Positions 7,971 to 16,914 of a stretch of 64,000 bases of DNA are shown piece by piece (position 1 is the first letter of the stretch; each line of letters opens with the position of its first letter). The notes beneath the pieces are model-generated. The model was not told where the DNA came from and did no database searches. It was given only the letters and a program-made list of their open reading frames with translations. Where the stretch lies: positions 1 through 64,000 of the forward strand of contig NZ_WANV01000038.1 in the NCBI RefSeq assembly GCF_015521605.1. Direction: 5' to 3'. The translations under genes were made by a program, and so were the position numbers. The stretch comes from Thermococcus sp. Its GTDB lineage: Archaea > Methanobacteriota_B > Thermococci > Thermococcales > Thermococcaceae.

Positions 7971-8675
7971 ATGGAATTCATAGCCTTCACCTACGCTGGA
8001 AACTTCGTGAAGGAGGAGGTAATAAAGGAAGTTGTGTTCACCGTATTTGATGAGGCGAATCGTTTCTTTGAGGAGAACGGCCTTCCGCTCAGGTTTCTCT
8101 ACATCGGAAAGCTAAAGCTGGAGCCCGGTTACCTGATAAACATATACACCTCAGGGGGGAAGATACGGGCTTATCCCATCGAAGTCCTTGTGGAGGTTCT
8201 CCACGCCAAGCTCCTCAACGAGATAGAGGAGAGGCCGAACATAAAGATGAACAAGATATTCGCCCTGACCACGTTCCCCCTCGTTTCCCGCAATCCGTAT
8301 TTTGACTTCTACGAGAAGTTCTTGGGGATACACGAGACCTTGATCGGGTTGAGGGTAATGGTTCTGTCAATGAAGCCCTTCGAACCGCCTGAACTCTCCG
8401 AATTCCTGAAAAGGGCTGATGAGGAGGGTGTATCTGAAGAAGAAAAGGCCCTCATAAAAGGGGAGCTTGAGCTCTTCAAAAACCGCCTCCTCAAGGGTGT
8501 CCTCCACGAGGTTGGCCACAGCTTCGACCTCGGCCACTGCTCAAACCAGTGCGTCATGAACTCCCCATCAACGATGGAAGAATGGGACTCCAGAATGCTC
8601 GGCTACTGCGATTCCTGCTTTATCAGCCTCAAGAGGGCAGTCGAGTGGTCCGAACGCAGTCCCCGTGGGGAGTAG
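7971..8675 (+). CDS. amzA: Archaemetzincin zinc metalloprotease
   Basis: The 234-residue protein has the archaemetzincin signature: H179-E180, H183, H189, then C190, C194 and the pair C213/C216 that bind a second zinc. The methionine of the Met-turn is in 'CVM'. The spacing HExxH-x5-HC is right, but the glycine expected at the turn (HxxGxxH) is Asp186. The protein is longer than usual for the family, with an added acidic helical stretch around residues 140-170. Archaemetzincins cleave peptides; natural substrates are not known. The ATG follows GTGATG, and an AT-rich TATA stretch lies at 7924-7936. Confidence 0.92.
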   Translation: MEFIAFTYAGNFVKEEVIKEVVFTVFDEANRFFEENGLPLRFLYIGKLKLEPGYLINIYTSGGKIRAYPIEVLVEVLHAKLLNEIEERPNIKMNKIFALTTFPLVSRNPYFDFYEKFLGIHETLIGLRVMVLSMKPFEPPELSEFLKRADEEGVSEEEKALIKGELELFKNRLLKGVLHEVGHSFDLGHCSNQCVMNSPSTMEEWDSRMLGYCDSCFISLKRAVEWSERSPRGE

Positions 8676-8714
8676 GGTAAAAAGTTTTAGGCCCTTGGGC
8701 GTTAGTTCACACTG

Positions 8715-9761
8715 ATGTGGCTCGGCCGTGGTTCCAAGTGGGAAGACGAAGGAGCAAGGGAGGCGCTGCCACGCTACTTCTCGATTCTTGAAGGGACGGA
8801 AGAGCCCGTATTTTCCATCTCAAAACGGGTTGAGGTCAGGTTTGAAGATAATCTCCCGCTTGATGAGCTGTGGAACCTCCATGCCGAGGGTATGGACAGG
8901 TTAAGGGAAAACGACCTGAGGGAGAAACCCGAGAACAACCTCCTGGAGCTCAAGGCGTTGATTGCCAGCAGGATTATGGAATCCTGCACACTGTGCGAGA
9001 TAAAGTGCCGCGTGGACAGGAGGGAGTACATTGGCTACTGCCGCGTGGGGGAGAGCCTCGTGGCGAGCGACTTCCTTCACTACGGTGAAGAACCGGAGCT
9101 AGTGCCTTCCTACACTGTCTTCTTCTCCGGCTGCAACTTCCGCTGCGTCTTCTGCCAGAACTGGGACATAAGTCAGTACCGCGTTGGGATTGAGCACGTC
9201 CCCGAGTTCATGGCGTTCAAAATCGAGGAGGCGTTCAGGAGGGGTGCCAAGAACGTCAACTTCGTCGGCGGCGAACCGACGCCGAATCTGCCTTTCATCG
9301 TTGAGACTTTGAGGCACGTCAGCGTCCCCATCCCTGTCGTCTGGAACTCCAACATGTACATGAGCGAGGATGCCATGAGGCTCCTCGACGGCGTTGTTGA
9401 CGTTTATCTGGCTGACTTTAAATGGGGAAACGATGGGTGTGCCATGAGGTATTCCAAGATTCCCCGCTACTGGGAGGTCGTGACGAGAAACTTCCTCCTT
9501 GCCGCGGAGCACTTTGGGGCTGAGTTCATCGTAAGGCATCTGGTCCTTCCGGGCCATCTTGAATGCTGCACGCGGCCAGTGCTGGAGTGGATAGTGGAAA
9601 ATCTCGGAAAAGACGTCAGGGTAAACGTCATGTTCCAGTACCGGCCGGAATACCAGGCTGGAGAATATCCGGAGATCAGCAGGATGCTGGAAGGCAAAGA
9701 AAAGCAAAAAGCGGCTCGGATTGTCGAGGAGCTTGGTTTCAGAAACGCCCTTGTTGGCTAG
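8715..9761 (+). CDS. Radical SAM protein of the PflX/COG1313 group
   Basis: A 348-residue radical SAM enzyme. The SAM cluster motif C140-x3-C144-x2-C147 sits in 'SGCNFRCVFCQNWDIS', and the glycine-rich strand 'NFVGGEPTPNLP' follows. Upstream, C91, C94, C98 and C109 form the family's second cysteine set. The pattern matches PflX-type proteins, related to pyruvate formate-lyase activases. The biological substrate is not known; glycyl-radical activation cannot be assumed because no glycyl-radical enzyme is nearby. It starts 39 bases after the archaemetzincin stop; a TATA-like sequence is in the gap. Confidence 0.85.
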   Translation: MWLGRGSKWEDEGAREALPRYFSILEGTEEPVFSISKRVEVRFEDNLPLDELWNLHAEGMDRLRENDLREKPENNLLELKALIASRIMESCTLCEIKCRVDRREYIGYCRVGESLVASDFLHYGEEPELVPSYTVFFSGCNFRCVFCQNWDISQYRVGIEHVPEFMAFKIEEAFRRGAKNVNFVGGEPTPNLPFIVETLRHVSVPIPVVWNSNMYMSEDAMRLLDGVVDVYLADFKWGNDGCAMRYSKIPRYWEVVTRNFLLAAEHFGAEFIVRHLVLPGHLECCTRPVLEWIVENLGKDVRVNVMFQYRPEYQAGEYPEISRMLEGKEKQKAARIVEELGFRNALVG

Positions 9762-9958
9762 CCGCCAGCTCTGGCGAGTCTCAGGGTTTCCATAAAGCGC
9801 TGGATCTCATCCTCCACCCCTTCGATGAGGACACTCCATCGCGGCATGCCGTGGAACTCTTCCGTCTCTTCCACGCTGATGGAAACCCTAGCCCCTGACT
9901 TTCTGAGTATCTCCCCCAGCTCCCCGGGGGGAATTGCGGTTGTTATCTGCAGCCTCAT
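9758..9958 (-). CDS. Small conserved-looking protein of unknown function
   Basis: A 66-residue alpha/beta protein ('MRLQITTAIPPGELGEILRKSG', 'RWSVLIEGVEDEIQRFMETLRLA') with beta-alpha-beta character like a small ferredoxin-fold or ACT-type domain. It overlaps the end of the radical SAM gene by four bases in a tail-to-tail arrangement. A GGAG lies just before the ATG, closer than ideal. I do not recognise a family. It is kept because the composition is protein-like and no other gene claims this space. Confidence 0.55.
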   Translation of the reverse strand: MRLQITTAIPPGELGEILRKSGARVSISVEETEEFHGMPRWSVLIEGVEDEIQRFMETLRLARAGG

Positions 9959-10005
9959 ACTCCAAACTCGACACGACCTGTTTTATGATTTCCGGAACCG
10001 TAAAG

Positions 10006-10037
10006 TTTATAAAGAATTGCACATATGTAATATTACA
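10006..10037 (+). promoter_or_regulatory. Promoter with palindromic operator candidate
   Basis: A TATA box (TTTATAAA, 10006-10013) stands 50 bases before the start codon of the exported protein gene. A perfect 12-base palindrome, TGTAATATTACA, occupies 10026-10037, where the transcription start is expected. ACATATGT just before it (10021-10028) is also a palindrome. An operator overlapping the start site is the usual position of archaeal repressors; the bound protein is unknown. Confidence 0.55.
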
Positions 10038-10062
10038 ATTACACATGCAGAGGTGATGTGAC

Positions 10063-10524
10063 ATGAAGAAGTTGCTGGCTGGATTTATGGCATTGGCCGT
10101 GTTTGGCCTTGTATTTGGGGCCGTTGCGGCCTATCAGGGCACCCCGGGGCCGAACCCGGAGGTTGAGAGAAGCGCCACACCAATGGCCTACGCCAAGGGC
10201 TACGGGCAGGGCCACGGCGGCATGATGGCTGGAGAAGGCACACCCTACATGGGGCTCGGTGTAAGGTCCGCCAACCTAACCGAAGTGAGCGTTGACCCGG
10301 CCGAGGTAACCGACTATCTCGCCCAGGTTTCAATTGAAGAGTTCACGAACAACCGCGGCATAACCGTCCAGAAACTCGTCTACGACGGCGACTACGTTGG
10401 AAAGGTCGTCGGTGACTACAACCTCGGCGAGCTGGACGTTTATGCCGCCTACGAGACCCTGCATGGGGTTAAGGTCTTCCTGGCCTATGATGGCAACATA
10501 GTGGGCTTCGTTCTTATGAAGTGA
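10063..10524 (+). CDS. Small exported protein with Gly/His/Met-rich linker
   Basis: A 153-residue protein with a clear signal peptide ('MKKLLAGFMALAVFGLVFGAVAA') and likely cleavage after about residue 23. The mature part opens with a flexible stretch rich in Gly, Met and His ('KGYGQGHGGMMAGEG') that could bind metal, then a compact alpha/beta domain ('VTDYLAQVSIEEFTNNRGITVQKLVYDGDYVGKVVGDYN'). No known domain is recognised. The ATG follows AGGTGATGTG. Its promoter carries a palindromic operator candidate, so it may respond to a metal or redox signal. It stands alone between the radical SAM and Bcp genes. Confidence 0.75.
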   Translation: MKKLLAGFMALAVFGLVFGAVAAYQGTPGPNPEVERSATPMAYAKGYGQGHGGMMAGEGTPYMGLGVRSANLTEVSVDPAEVTDYLAQVSIEEFTNNRGITVQKLVYDGDYVGKVVGDYNLGELDVYAAYETLHGVKVFLAYDGNIVGFVLMK

Positions 10525-10572
10525 GCCCACTGCCTCCTTCACTTTTTGTTTTTAAGTTCTGAAATATATCTT

Positions 10573-11034
10573 CTATGAACCGCCGACCAGCCTTTTCGCT
10601 TCCTCCAGAACCTTTGCCGCGTGCCCTTTTGCCCGGACGTTGAGCTTCTTCCAGACAACCTCACCGTCTGGGTTGAATATGAACGTGCTCCTGATCACTC
10701 CCTCGTACTCCTTGCCATAGCGCTTTTTCTTGCCCCAGGCACCGAGGGCCTTTATGAGTTCCCCTTCCGGATCGCTGAGCAGCCGGATTCTTAGGCCGTG
10801 TTTCTCCTTGAATTTTATGTGGCTCTTTACTGAGTCCTTTGAAACTCCGATAACCTGAAAGCCCAGTTTTTCGAACTCTGGGAGGAGCTCCGTAAACTCT
10901 TTTGCTTCCGCTGTGCAGCCGGGCGTGTTGTCCCTGGGATAGACGTAGAGAACGGTCCATTTCCCGAGGACAGCATCCTTAAGACTTATCTCTTCCCCAT
11001 TCTCATCGAAGACCCTGACATCCAGCGGGTTCAT
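10573..11034 (-). CDS. bcp: Bcp/PrxQ-type peroxiredoxin
   Basis: A 153-residue thiol peroxidase with thioredoxin fold. The peroxidatic cysteine lies in 'DNTPGCTAEAKEF'; the preceding 'WTVLYVYPRDNTPG' is diagnostic. Many PrxQ enzymes carry a resolving cysteine five residues later, but here that position is Lys, so this looks like a one-Cys form needing an external thiol. It reduces hydrogen peroxide and organic hydroperoxides. A shared spacer of about 98 bases separates its start from the divergent pyruvate kinase gene. Confidence 0.93.
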   Translation of the reverse strand: MNPLDVRVFDENGEEISLKDAVLGKWTVLYVYPRDNTPGCTAEAKEFTELLPEFEKLGFQVIGVSKDSVKSHIKFKEKHGLRIRLLSDPEGELIKALGAWGKKKRYGKEYEGVIRSTFIFNPDGEVVWKKLNVRAKGHAAKVLEEAKRLVGGS

Positions 11035-11132
11035 ACGACCACCGAAGTAATTAGGGTAACCTAACTCATAAACGTTTCGGGTGGGATAAGGTTATTTAGG
11101 AGTTAGTCTGAATTGTACTTCCAGGTGGGAAC

Positions 11133-12569
11133 ATGAGGCTGCCATCTCATAAGACCAAGATAGTTGCCACGATAGGCCCATCCTCAATGAAGCGAAAAAC
11201 CATCGAGGCGATGATAAAGGCCGGGCTGAGCGTCGCGAGGATAAACTTCGCCCACGGCGACCTGGAACAGCATGCGAAGACTGTTGAGCTTGTGAGGGAG
11301 GCCTCGCAGAGGTTGAACCGTCCCGTGGCCATCCTTGGAGACCTTCCGGGGGTAAAAATCCGCGTGGGGGAGATACAGAACGGCTCGGTCACGCTAAGGC
11401 GCTGGCAGACGGTTGTCCTGACAACGAGGGACATCATCGGAACCGAAGCGGAGATACCAGTGGAGTTCAAAGAGTTTCCCAGGATGGTGTCAAAGGGGGA
11501 TGTGATTTATCTAAGCGACGGATTCATAGCGCTCCGGGTGGAAGATGTCCGCGGACAGGACGTTGTCTGCAAAGTCCTTGTGGGTGGGACGCTCTTCTCG
11601 CACAAGGGCATCAACGTCCCGAAGGCCAGGATGGCCATTGATGCGGTGACCGACAGAGACTTAAAGTTCATTGAGTTCGCCATCGAACACGGCATCGACG
11701 CCGTCGGGATAAGCTTCGTCGGCTCTGCCTACGACGTTCTCAAAGTCAGGAGGTTCGTAGAAGATAAGAACGGAAGCCTCTTCATAATAGCCAAGATAGA
11801 AAGGCCCGACGCCGTGAAAAACTTTGATGACATTCTCTGTGCCGCCGATGGGATAATGATAGCAAGGGGGGACCTGGGCGTTGAAATGCCCATTGAAAAG
11901 CTCCCGGTTCTTCAGAAGAAGCTGATACACAAGGCCAACGCTGCCGGTAAGCCCGTGATAACGGCCACCCAGATGCTGGAGAGCATGACAGAGGAGAAGC
12001 TGCCAACGAGGGCTGAAGTTACAGACGTGGCAAACGCGATCCTCGATGGAACGGACGCCGTGATGCTCTCAGAGGAGACTGCCGTTGGGAAGTATCCCGT
12101 CGATGCGGTCAGGATGATGGCAAAGATATCAAAGACGATAGAGGCGTACCGTGACTCCCAGTGGTCTACCCGCATAATCGAATGGAAGATGACTCGCTGG
12201 AGCGAGAAGAGTCCCAGAAAAGGCACCATAAAGGACACGATAGCCAGGAGCATAATAGAGGCCCTGAACTCGATGGACATTAAGTACATCCTGACCCCGA
12301 CGAGAACCGGAGAGACTGCGAGGCTTATCTCCCGCTTCAAGCCCAAGCAGTGGATTCTGGCATTTGCAACCGATGAACACGTTGCGAGGAACCTGATGTT
12401 CTCCTACGGTGTATATCCATTCGTTGTGGAGGAGACCAGCGAACGGGAGATACTGGGGCTGATCAAGGGGTTAGGTATAGTGAAGGAAAACGACCCGGTT
12501 CTCCTCACGAAGGGGACACCGATAGGAAAGACCGCCGGAACGAACACCATCAGGATATTCTTGGTTTGA
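11133..12569 (+). CDS. pyk: Pyruvate kinase
   Basis: The 478-residue enzyme has the full family pattern: 'TKIVATIGPSS' at the start, 'NFAHGD', 'IAKIERPDAV', 'GIMIARGDLGVEMP' at the active site, and the C-terminal domain ending in 'GTNTIRIF'. It converts phosphoenolpyruvate and ADP to pyruvate and ATP. The ATG has an AGGTGGGA Shine-Dalgarno. I looked for the Thermococcales glycolytic motif (TATCAC-N5-GTGATA) upstream and did not see it. Confidence 0.97.
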   Translation: MRLPSHKTKIVATIGPSSMKRKTIEAMIKAGLSVARINFAHGDLEQHAKTVELVREASQRLNRPVAILGDLPGVKIRVGEIQNGSVTLRRWQTVVLTTRDIIGTEAEIPVEFKEFPRMVSKGDVIYLSDGFIALRVEDVRGQDVVCKVLVGGTLFSHKGINVPKARMAIDAVTDRDLKFIEFAIEHGIDAVGISFVGSAYDVLKVRRFVEDKNGSLFIIAKIERPDAVKNFDDILCAADGIMIARGDLGVEMPIEKLPVLQKKLIHKANAAGKPVITATQMLESMTEEKLPTRAEVTDVANAILDGTDAVMLSEETAVGKYPVDAVRMMAKISKTIEAYRDSQWSTRIIEWKMTRWSEKSPRKGTIKDTIARSIIEALNSMDIKYILTPTRTGETARLISRFKPKQWILAFATDEHVARNLMFSYGVYPFVVEETSEREILGLIKGLGIVKENDPVLLTKGTPIGKTAGTNTIRIFLV

Positions 12570-12621
12570 CCCTAAATTTTTTAGAGCCCCTATGCGATAC
12601 ACCCCTAGTTGAGGTGTGTCT

Positions 12622-12816
12622 ATGAACGGAGACCAAATTATCGGCATGGTGATTATTGTTGGTGCCTACGGTTTAATGCTCTACCTTCTCCACGCATCCA
12701 ATCACGCAATAGCTGAAATGAAAAGGCGCAGAATTGAGCGTCGAAGAAGGTACGCCAAGAAGAGGGTGGGGCATGTCCTTGAAGTTCAAAGGACTACGAG
12801 GCATAGGAGGAGATAA
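12622..12816 (+). CDS. 64-residue single-span membrane protein with Arg-rich tail
   Basis: This short protein has one hydrophobic segment ('IIGMVIIVGAYGLMLYLLHAS', residues 5-25) followed by a strongly basic helix ('KRRRIERRRRYAKK', then 'TTRHRRR' at the end). Its ATG follows GAGGTG and its stop is one base from the ATG of the APC transporter; the transporter's GGAGG Shine-Dalgarno lies inside this gene, so the two are coupled. An accessory subunit or membrane anchor for the transporter is a reasonable guess. I do not recognise the family. Confidence 0.7.
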   Translation: MNGDQIIGMVIIVGAYGLMLYLLHASNHAIAEMKRRRIERRRRYAKKRVGHVLEVQRTTRHRRR

Positions 12817-12817
12817 A

Positions 12818-15064
12818 ATGGAGAACGGGGAAACGATCGAGCTTTCCAGAGGGCTCTCGCTCATGCATCTAATGATGATGGGTATGGGGATGATGATAGG
12901 AGCTGGCGTCTTCGTTGCGACTGGTTATGCCATTGGTTTTGCAGGCTCAGGAGGAATACTGGTTGCCTTCGCTCTCAACGGTCTCATCGCTTTCTTCTCA
13001 GCGATGTCCTTTGCCGAGCTCGCCTCGGCCCTTCCTACAGCGGGAGGTGCATACACATACATCGACGAGGCCTTCAAGGGGCTGGTTGGCTTTATCTCTG
13101 GCTGGATGAACTGGTTCGCGCTGACGGTAGCTGGCAGTCTCTACGCCATAACCTTCGCAACTTATACGGTTTTTCTCTTTGAGGGAACGGACTGGTTCAC
13201 CAGCATCAACCTCGAGCACGAGCTCATCATCAAGCTCCTCGCGCTGGCCATAGCACTCGTGTTCATTGCCATAAACTACATCGGCGTCTCCGAGACTGGG
13301 AGTATAGAGAACTTAATAACCCTCGGCCAGATGGGGACGCTTGCCTTCATCGGGCTGTTCTCAGTCTACTACATCTTCGTTCACCCCGAGAAGCTCGCCC
13401 ACTTTAACGACTTCGTTCCCAATGGCTGGGACAAGATACTGATGGCTATGGGGTTCACCTACGTCGGATTCGAGGGCTACGAGGTCATAGCACACGCCGG
13501 CGAGGAAGCAGTCAACCCGAAGGAGACCGTTCCGAAGGCCATACTCTACTCAGTCGCAGCAGTTACCGCCACGTACCTCATCTTCGCCTTCGCGGCTATA
13601 GTGGGTGCAGAGCCGGGCAACGTGCCGGTTCACGAGTGGTTTGCCGAACTCGGAGCAGTGGGGATGGGTGAGGCCATAAAGGACCTGATGCCCTACGGCG
13701 GCCTTCTAATAACCCTCGCCGCGATATTCTCCTCGACGTCTGCTCTAAACGCAACCATCTATTCTTCCACGAGAGTTCTCTTCGCGATAAGCAGGGACGG
13801 TAGGCTCCCCAGAATCTTTTCAAGGATACACCCTGTCAGGAGGATTCCCCATTATGCTCTCTTTGCTTCTTCTATCATTGTCCTCACCATCGCTGCAATC
13901 TTTCCCATAGAGGATGTCGCTGCTAGTGCCGACATAGTCTTCCTCTTAATATTCCTCCTCGTCAACGCGGCGGTGATAAAGATAAGGAATGAAAGGGGAG
14001 ATGAGCTTGACTATGGTTTCCTTATGCCATATTTTCCATACATCCCCCTGCTCGCGATACTCTTCCAGGCGATACTTTCGCTCTGGGTCTTCAACGTCAG
14101 CCCAACCGCTTGGGCCATCACGATAGCTTGGGTCGTCATCGGGCTCATCGTATACAGGAGTTACGAAGGGGCCAGGGTCGAGCCCTTCAGGTTCGAGCGT
14201 GAGACGGTCTTTGAGGAAGCCAAGCCCGCGAGATACCGCATAATGGTGGCTGTTTCCAACAAGGAAAATGCAGGGGTTCTGACGAAATACGCGGAGGCAA
14301 TAGCCGAACGCGTCGGTGGTGAGCTGCTCATAGTGAGCGTTGTCACTGTCCCAGAACAGACTCCACTTGAAGAGGCCAGACACTTCGCGAATGAGGCTAT
14401 AGAGGCGATCAAAGAGGCCAGGGCCCACACCTCTGGAAGGGTCGGCGTCGAGGGCATCATCTACTATTCTCACAGCGTCTACAGGGGAATAATGAGTGCC
14501 GTCCGGGATAAAAAGGTCGACCTCCTCATCCTTGGCTGGGAAGGACGCTCCCGGTGGGGCAAGTACGTCCTCGGGAGCAATCTCGACAGGATAGTCAAGA
14601 ACGCGCCCTGCAACGTCGTTGTTGTAAAGCCTGGTGATACGGAGGAGCGGGAGAAAATCGAGAACATACTCTTCCCGACGAGGGGAGGTAAACACGCCAG
14701 AATGAGCGCCGAGCTGGTATCCCTTCTAGCGGAGATATACAATGCCCAAGTCACTGTTCTCACAGTCAAATCCGGAGAGGATGAGAAGAAACTCAGGGAA
14801 AGACTCACACCCATAGTGGAGAAGATATCAAGGGCCAATCTAAGGATTGTGGAGGGGGAACCGGTTCACGCAATACTGGAAGAGTGCAGGAAGCACGACT
14901 TAGTTGTCATGGGTGCCACGAGGGAACCGCTCTTCAAAAGGCTCATCTTCGGGGAAGTTCCTGAGAAAGTGGCCGGAAAGTGCAGGAGGACGGTGTTGCT
15001 TGTCAAGATAAACCGGGGCATAAGGGCTAGGATAAACCGTCTTGTGGGCAGGCGCGTGGAGTAA
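12818..15064 (+). CDS. APC-superfamily amino acid transporter with two C-terminal UspA-type domains
   Basis: A 748-residue protein. The first ~460 residues form a 12-helix APC permease ('[20 protein letters not shown]', '[22 protein letters not shown]', '[23 protein letters not shown]'). The rest is two tandem UspA-like nucleotide-binding domains ('[35 protein letters not shown]', then '[25 protein letters not shown]'), each with a G-rich loop. Archaeal ApcT-like transporters share this permease; the UspA tail may sense ATP or AMP. In-frame starts up to 28 codons upstream lie inside the small membrane-protein gene; the ATG at 12818 follows GGAGGAGAT and is preferred. Confidence 0.92.
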   Translation: MENGETIELSRGLSLMHLMMMGMGMMIGAGVFVATGYAIGFAGSGGILVAFALNGLIAFFSAMSFAELASALPTAGGAYTYIDEAFKGLVGFISGWMNWFALTVAGSLYAITFATYTVFLFEGTDWFTSINLEHELIIKLLALAIALVFIAINYIGVSETGSIENLITLGQMGTLAFIGLFSVYYIFVHPEKLAHFNDFVPNGWDKILMAMGFTYVGFEGYEVIAHAGEEAVNPKETVPKAILYSVAAVTATYLIFAFAAIVGAEPGNVPVHEWFAELGAVGMGEAIKDLMPYGGLLITLAAIFSSTSALNATIYSSTRVLFAISRDGRLPRIFSRIHPVRRIPHYALFASSIIVLTIAAIFPIEDVAASADIVFLLIFLLVNAAVIKIRNERGDELDYGFLMPYFPYIPLLAILFQAILSLWVFNVSPTAWAITIAWVVIGLIVYRSYEGARVEPFRFERETVFEEAKPARYRIMVAVSNKENAGVLTKYAEAIAERVGGELLIVSVVTVPEQTPLEEARHFANEAIEAIKEARAHTSGRVGVEGIIYYSHSVYRGIMSAVRDKKVDLLILGWEGRSRWGKYVLGSNLDRIVKNAPCNVVVVKPGDTEEREKIENILFPTRGGKHARMSAELVSLLAEIYNAQVTVLTVKSGEDEKKLRERLTPIVEKISRANLRIVEGEPVHAILEECRKHDLVVMGATREPLFKRLIFGEVPEKVAGKCRRTVLLVKINRGIRARINRLVGRRVE

Positions 15065-15112
15065 AACAGAATTTTTTAGCCTTTCATTTTTTGTGTTTTG
15101 CCTTAACAATCA

Positions 15113-15142
15113 TTATAAATCCCTTCCTCTCATTATCCCATA
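15113..15142 (+). promoter_or_regulatory. Promoter of trmY, leaderless transcript predicted
   Basis: A TATA box (TTATAAAT, 15113-15120) lies with its centre 26 bases before the trmY ATG at 15142. Transcription should therefore start at or next to the start codon. No Shine-Dalgarno is present in CCTTCCTCTCATTATCCCAT, which fits a leaderless mRNA. Confidence 0.7.
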
Positions 15143-15753
15143 TGAGGACGTTTATAGTCAAAGCCAACAAAGCTCATACCGCCCCGGACTTCAATCTCAG
15201 GGATCTCCCGGGGACGAGCGGCAGAATAGACCTCCTGTGCAGGGCTCTCAACTCGGCCTTCCTCCTATCCCACGGCTTCAGAAAAAACGTCAGGGTGTGG
15301 TTGAGCCTCTACGGCCCACCGGACCCGCCCAAGGCAATAAGGTTCGAGGGAAGTGAGATAAAGCCGAAGACCCTCAACCCCGATGAGCTCAGCACCGCCA
15401 AGCTGATAATTCGTGCGCTTAAAGCCTCCAAAGGCTTGAAGGAACCGAGCAAAGAGGTCCAGGTTCTGCCAGGCATCTATGTGAGCAACATGACCTTCGA
15501 GGACATCGTCAGAAGAACGCTCAAGGGTTCTGCCCTCTACTACCTCCACGAAGAGGGGAAGCCGATAACCGGCGAGCGTTTCCCTCAGAACGTTGCCTTC
15601 GTCCTTGGTGACCATGAAGGCCTGAGAGAAGAAGACGAGGCCTTCCTTGCGGGAATAGCACAAAAAATAAGCGTTGGGAAGAAGAGCTATCTGGCATCCC
15701 ACGTGATTGCCTACGTAAACATTTTCCTCGATTCCCTCACTCCTCCGCCCTGA
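15142..15753 (+). CDS. trmY: tRNA pseudouridine(54) N1-methyltransferase TrmY
   Basis: A 203-residue SPOUT-class methyltransferase. '[35 protein letters not shown]' is the typical TrmY N-terminus, and '[17 protein letters not shown]' forms the knotted SAM site. The enzyme methylates N1 of pseudouridine 54 in the T-loop of archaeal tRNA, a thermostabilising mark. In-frame codons upstream to 15091 have no suitable start signal and lie upstream of the predicted transcription start. Confidence 0.92.
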   Translation: MRTFIVKANKAHTAPDFNLRDLPGTSGRIDLLCRALNSAFLLSHGFRKNVRVWLSLYGPPDPPKAIRFEGSEIKPKTLNPDELSTAKLIIRALKASKGLKEPSKEVQVLPGIYVSNMTFEDIVRRTLKGSALYYLHEEGKPITGERFPQNVAFVLGDHEGLREEDEAFLAGIAQKISVGKKSYLASHVIAYVNIFLDSLTPPP

Positions 15754-16183
15754 GCTTCAGCGATGTGTGCTCCTGCTTGAGTTCCTCCAGTTTCTCAAGT
15801 ATCTTTTCGCTGGTCTCCCTGAGCTGCAGCGCCAGCTCTTCAAGCTCTTTTATCTGCTCTTCCAGCGCCCTCTCGCGCTCCTCGATTTCCTCCATAGCCA
15901 TTGCGAGCTTCTCCTCCTCGCTCTTCCTGTAGACTTCGATGCTCAGTCCCTCGTAGTCCCACTTGATGGTTCCATCTTCGATCCTGAACGGAACGGTTAT
16001 CCTGATGACGTCGCTCTTCTCGACGCCGAGCTCCTGGAGCTTCTCGAAGATTTTCTGGTTCAGCTCTCCCGCCGCTCTGACGACCTCTCTGGGGTCAACT
16101 TTCTTCCGCGTCAGTGCGAAGAGAACGCGTCTCACCTTGTAGGCGTAACCGGAGGCACGGACAAAGCCAGTACTCAGCCTCAT
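15737..16183 (-). CDS. ThermoDBP-like/DUF2258 protein, probable ssDNA-binding
   Basis: A 148-residue protein. The first ~95 residues ('[46 protein letters not shown]...') match my memory of DUF2258, the family to which the ssDNA-binding ThermoDBP proteins of Thermoproteales and their Thermococcales relatives belong. The C-terminal third is a leucine-zipper-like coiled coil ([17 protein letters not shown]) that likely drives dimerisation. The start at 16183 follows GGTGGTGG. It overlaps the trmY end by 17 bases, tail to tail. Nucleic-acid binding is inferred from family recall, not from a visible motif. Confidence 0.75.
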   Translation of the reverse strand: MRLSTGFVRASGYAYKVRRVLFALTRKKVDPREVVRAAGELNQKIFEKLQELGVEKSDVIRITVPFRIEDGTIKWDYEGLSIEVYRKSEEEKLAMAMEEIEERERALEEQIKELEELALQLRETSEKILEKLEELKQEHTSLKLRAEE

Positions 16184-16239
16184 GGCCACCACCATAAGTG
16201 TTTTATTCTTTGGGAAATAAATAACTAACGGTGAGAAAA

Positions 16240-16914
16240 ATGAACATCCTGATATTTGGCCCTCCCGGAAGCGGCAAGTCCACCCACTCCAGAACAATAA
16301 CCGAGCGCTATGGTCTGACGTACGTCTCTTCCGGAGACATGATACGTGCTGAAATAGAACGTGGGAGCTCTCTCGGCAGGGAACTGGAGCGGTACCTTGC
16401 GCGGGGAGACCTGATACCTGACACGGTTGTCAACACGCTGATAATCTCTCGGCTGAGGCGTGACAGGAGGAACTTCATCATAGACGGCTATCCAAGAACC
16501 GCGGAACAGGTTCTGGCCCTTGAGAACTACCTCTACGACCATGGCATGAGCATAGACGTCGCCATGGAGATATCCATCTCCAAGGAGGAGAGCGTTGAGA
16601 GAATCTCGGGAAGAAGAATCTGCTCCAAGTGTGGCGCGGTCTATCATCTAAGATATCGCCCTCCGAAAGTTCCGGGAAAGTGTGACGTTTGCGGCGGAAG
16701 ACTCGTGCAGAGGGAAGACGACAGGCCGGAAATAGTTGGAAGACGCTACGACCTCTACATAAGAAACATGGAGCCGATAATCAAGTTCTACAAGAAACAG
16801 GGCGTGTATGTAAGAATAGACGGGCACGGCGGTATAAACGAGGTCTGGGAGAGGATAAGACCCCTCCTGGATTACATCAGGAACCGGGAGTCCCTTTCCG
16901 GAGGAGGCCCATGA
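16240..16914 (+). CDS. adk: Adenylate kinase with zinc-binding LID
   Basis: The 224-residue enzyme has the P-loop 'GPPGSGKST' at residues 7-15, 'SSGDMIR', 'FIIDGYPR' and a LID domain with two CxxC pairs ('CSKCGAVYH', 'CDVCGGRLVQR') that hold zinc, followed by 'RPEIVGRR'. It interconverts AMP, ADP and ATP. It is the long bacterial-type enzyme rather than the short trimeric archaeal AdkA. The ATG at 16240 follows GGTGA; a GTG three codons upstream overlaps that Shine-Dalgarno. Its last 38 bases overlap the end of the opposite-strand gene. Confidence 0.95.
   Translation: MNILIFGPPGSGKSTHSRTITERYGLTYVSSGDMIRAEIERGSSLGRELERYLARGDLIPDTVVNTLIISRLRRDRRNFIIDGYPRTAEQVLALENYLYDHGMSIDVAMEISISKEESVERISGRRICSKCGAVYHLRYRPPKVPGKCDVCGGRLVQREDDRPEIVGRRYDLYIRNMEPIIKFYKKQGVYVRIDGHGGINEVWERIRPLLDYIRNRESLSGGGP

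Noticed and set aside
11035-11132. Thermococcales glycolytic motif ahead of pyruvate kinase
   Set aside because: TATCAC-N5-GTGATA was not found in the bcp-pyk spacer.
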